DNA of 8,024 bases from the NCBI GenBank assembly GCA_964591245.1, contig CAZPZZ010000169.1, forward strand, positions 1 through 8,024, in the 5' to 3' direction. Shown piece by piece: positions 6,082-8,024 of the stretch. The position numbers and the translations under genes are program-made. The notes under the pieces were generated by a model that did not search any database, had not been told where the DNA came from, and saw only the letters and a list, made by a program, of their open reading frames with translations. This DNA comes from CAZPZZ01 sp964591245 (GTDB lineage Bacteria; Acidobacteriota; Vicinamibacteria; Vicinamibacterales; UBA8438). How positions within the stretch are numbered: the first letter of the stretch is position 1; the number at the start of each line of letters is the position of its first letter.

Positions 6082-6398
6082 CCAGACTCCGCACCTGATC
6101 ACTTTTGATCGTTATCCCTGACCGTGAACTCGGCCAATTTCGCGACCTCGATTCCTCGCACGGCCTGCTCACATCGAACGCGCCGCCTCTTCAGTGCGAG
6201 CGACTACTCCTTGCCCGTTGCCGTGGGACTTTCACCCGACGGACGTCGCCTGATTCTCCCTTCAGAATCTCGCCGAGAATGCCGGTCGCGTCAAAGGTTG
6301 TCCGACGCACCAGAGAGAACCACGTTACACTAACCACGTCGTTTCCAGACCGACACGCTCTGGCGTCCATCCCTGACGCCTCATCGACCTGGATCCCA
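6082..6398. other. Intergenic region without a convincing gene
   Basis: I see no supported gene here. An open frame at 6124-6333 (+) has no Shine-Dalgarno and an Arg/Ser-rich translation unlike any family I know. The region contains a repeated GATC context just after the signal peptidase stop (about 6098-6111), a cluster of small inverted repeats at 6252-6280, and TACACT at 6326-6331, a poor -10 candidate with no well-placed -35. An in-frame ATG at 6279 could extend the next gene by 40 codons but lacks a ribosome site and would bury its signal peptide. Confidence 0.5.
6252..6280 (+). repeat. Overlapping inverted repeats (mutually exclusive hairpins)
   Basis: GATTCT (6252-6257) pairs perfectly with AGAATC (6264-6269) across a 6-base loop. 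The overlapping ATTCTC (6253-6258) pairs perfectly with GAGAAT (6275-6280), and TCTC (6268-6271) pairs with GAGA (6275-6278). The first two pairings compete for the same bases, an arrangement seen in attenuator-like leaders. It sits 119 bases before the start of the downstream secreted protein. No U-run follows, so it is not a standard terminator; stems are short and chance is possible. Confidence 0.3.
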
Positions 6399-8024
6399 AT
6401 GCTTCATGTCGCGTCGAAAACGCTTCTGCTCTGCTTCTGTACGACCGTTGCCGTCTGGGCCCAGCCGCTCTCCACCGTCCCCGGTGAGGACGCACCCGTG
6501 GTGGTGCTCCCTTTCGTCAACATGAGCCCTGAGATTGCCGCCGAATGGCTTTCTCTAGGTATTGCAAACACCATCCGTTCAGACATTTCTCGGGTAGGAG
6601 GCGCTCCTGTCCTGATCACCCACGCCGCACCCCTGTCCCCCCACTGGCTAATCAGCGGCACCTATCAGCGTGTGGGAGACGAGCTACACATCACCGCCCG
6701 CTTACGCGACCCTGCCGGGAACACTGTCCAGACCGTCCGAGTGGACGGTCCAGTCGCAGACGTGTTCGTGCTTCAAGACCGAATCACCATCGCCCTGGGC
6801 ATCTCACCGGGCGACACCCCCGACGCGAACGCAGCCGCACCGATGGGGCCGGATGCGACGCGCGGAACACGGGATCCCAGCGCGTCGCCAGCCGAGAACA
6901 CCTCCGACGACACCGGTCCGACGCACCCGATACCCCAGTGGGCCGATATGGACCCTCCCCCACCCGTACCTCCTGCCGTCGAGTCGCGAAATACCACCGG
7001 CGGGGCCACCGTCCGCGCCGTGCGCCTCACGAAACCGCTGACCCTGGACGGCAGGCTCGCAGAATCTGTTTATCAGGAAGTGGCACCCATCGGAGGCTTC
7101 CTCCAGCAGGAACCGAATGAGGGCGCTCCAGCGACCGAGCAAACGGAAGTCTGGATCTTCTTCGATGACGACAACATTTATGTATCCGCACGATGTTGGC
7201 AATCCCGGATGGACCAAGTGGTCGCCAACGAGATGCGACGGGACGAGATTTTTCAGAATGACCACTTTGCGATCGTGTTCGACACCTACTACGACCAACG
7301 CAAAGGCTATCTCTTCCGAGCTAACCCCGTTGGCGGCATGATGGACCTGGAATTTACCGAAGGCCCAACCTTCAACACGGACTGGAATACCGTCTGGAAT
7401 GTCCGGACGAGCTATTTTGATGGAGGGTGGAACGTCGAATTCTCCATCCCGTTCCGATCGCTGCGGTACCCCTCCGGCACGACTCGTCCCTGGGGTGTGA
7501 ATCTCGCGCGAACGGTACTCTCCAAGAACGAGCGGTCCTATCTCACATTGATCCCCGCCTCGCTTGGCACGATTGGACTCACCACATCAACCTATGCCGG
7601 CAATCTCGTCGGACTCGAAGTCCCATCAAGTTCTACAAATATCGAGGTCAAACCCTACGTCATTGGCGGACTCACAAACGACTACGCCACGACTCCACCG
7701 GTGCAGAACAATCTCACCGGTGGAGTCGGTTTTGACGCCAAGTACAGCATCACGCAGAGCCTGACCGCAGACTTCACCGTCAACACCGACTTCGCGCAGG
7801 TGGAGGTCGACGAGCAACAGGTCAACCTCACCCGCTTCAATCTGTTTTTCCCCGAGAAACGGGAATTCTTCCTCGAAGGCCAAGGGGTCTTCGAATTCGG
7901 TGGCGGACGAGGCTTCACCGGTCGTAGCAGCGCCTCCTACCAACAAGGCATGCAAGCCGCGAATACCCCTGTCTTGTTCTTTAGTCGTCGCATTGGACTC
8001 GAAAATGGCCGTGTGGTGCCGATC
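6399..8024 (+). CDS. Secreted TolB-N/FlgO-like + CBM9-like + DUF5916 outer-membrane protein, 3' end cut
   Basis: An open frame of 542 codons running off the window. Residues 1-21 are a signal peptide (TLLLCFCTTVAVWA, cut before QP). Residues 33-136 resemble the TolB-N/FlgO-like domain found beside adenylate-cyclase and TPR proteins: VVVLPFVNMS, a GIANTIRSDISRV helix, WLISGTYQRVGDELHITARL, and VFVLQDRITIALGI. A Pro/Asp/Thr/Ala-rich linker spans about 137-205 (with PPPPVPP near 186). Residues 206-405 form a CBM9-like sandwich (PLTLDGRLAESVYQ, VWIFFDDDNIYVSARCW, NDHFAIVFDTYYDQRKGYLF, WNVEFSIPFRSLRY). From about 415 the DUF5916 part begins, with FTVNTDFAQVEVDEQQVNLT (459-478) and RFNLFFPEKREFFLEGQGVF (479-498), the family's hallmark. 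DUF5916 is predicted to be an outer-membrane beta-barrel of unknown function, usually directly after a CBM9-like domain; the N-terminal domain here is extra. The start is ATG 6399 because the signal peptide follows at once, although the ribosome site is weak. Glycan binding or uptake is inference only. Confidence 0.88.
   Translation, partial: MLHVASKTLLLCFCTTVAVWAQPLSTVPGEDAPVVVLPFVNMSPEIAAEWLSLGIANTIRSDISRVGGAPVLITHAAPLSPHWLISGTYQRVGDELHITARLRDPAGNTVQTVRVDGPVADVFVLQDRITIALGISPGDTPDANAAAPMGPDATRGTRDPSASPAENTSDDTGPTHPIPQWADMDPPPPVPPAVESRNTTGGATVRAVRLTKPLTLDGRLAESVYQEVAPIGGFLQQEPNEGAPATEQTEVWIFFDDDNIYVSARCWQSRMDQVVANEMRRDEIFQNDHFAIVFDTYYDQRKGYLFRANPVGGMMDLEFTEGPTFNTDWNTVWNVRTSYFDGGWNVEFSIPFRSLRYPSGTTRPWGVNLARTVLSKNERSYLTLIPASLGTIGLTTSTYAGNLVGLEVPSSSTNIEVKPYVIGGLTNDYATTPPVQNNLTGGVGFDAKYSITQSLTADFTVNTDFAQVEVDEQQVNLTRFNLFFPEKREFFLEGQGVFEFGGGRGFTGRSSASYQQGMQAANTPVLFFSRRIGLENGRVVPI

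Noticed and set aside
6094..6113. Terminator after the signal peptidase (repeated GATC around CTTTT)
   Set aside because: GATC is self-complementary and occurs twice by short repetition, but no stem of useful length followed by a T-run is formed.
6124..6333. Possible 69-residue gene between the signal peptidase and the fusion protein
   Set aside because: Starts with GTG without a ribosome site, translation is Arg/Ser/Thr-rich with no hydrophobic or domain pattern; the SPDGRRLIL string resembling a TolB-propeller repeat is too short to count.

Overview
This window looks like a scaffolded piece of a metagenome-assembled bacterial genome. It is GC-rich by eye, tightly packed, and contains two gaps that are each exactly ten N (934-943 and 5986-5995). 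The gene content points to a Gram-negative, environmental heterotroph. The marker families are a DUF4953-type zinc metalloprotease tail, a BaxI_1-type Bax-inhibitor homologue, a secreted PQQ-like propeller starting with a WAQFRG-type motif, and a CBM9-DUF5916 outer-membrane protein. Together they are most typical of Acidobacteriota (Vicinamibacteria-like) or related phyla such as Gemmatimonadota. This assignment rests on remembered family distributions, not on a search.

Layout: 1-504 (+) is the C-terminal end of a large secreted zinc metalloprotease. A small acidic protein of unknown function (540-791, -) converges on it. Positions 761-1117 hold two imperfect copies of the same ~173-bp segment on either side of the first N run. 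Each copy starts inside the small gene and runs through the intergenic region, so this is probably the overlap of two strain-variant contigs rather than a real tandem repeat. Next come a seven-helix Bax-inhibitor-1 homologue (1165-1923, +) and a secreted 5'-nucleotidase-family metallophosphoesterase (2019-3785, +, GTG start with a strong Shine-Dalgarno). The latter converges on a secreted eight-repeat PQQ-like beta-propeller (3820-5205, -). Divergent from the propeller is a type I signal peptidase (5378-6081, +) with an extended -10 promoter; the second N run lies inside its last conserved box. After about 317 bases without a convincing gene, a secreted modular protein begins at 6399 (+) and runs off the window. 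It has a TolB-N/FlgO-like domain, a Pro/Asp/Thr-rich linker, a CBM9-like domain and the start of a DUF5916 beta-barrel.

The common theme is the cell envelope: four of the seven proteins are exported, one is an integral membrane protein, and one is the protease that removes signal peptides. The layout (two convergent pairs and divergent promoters) does not suggest one operon. Nothing indicates a defence system, prophage, integron, CRISPR array, tRNA or rRNA. The points most worth attention are the TolB-N/FlgO-CBM9-DUF5916 fusion, the extra N-terminal membrane segments on the signal peptidase, a stem-loop kept in both copies of the duplicated intergenic segment, and the evidence that both N runs are placeholders (one hides an overlap, the other about 2 missing bases).
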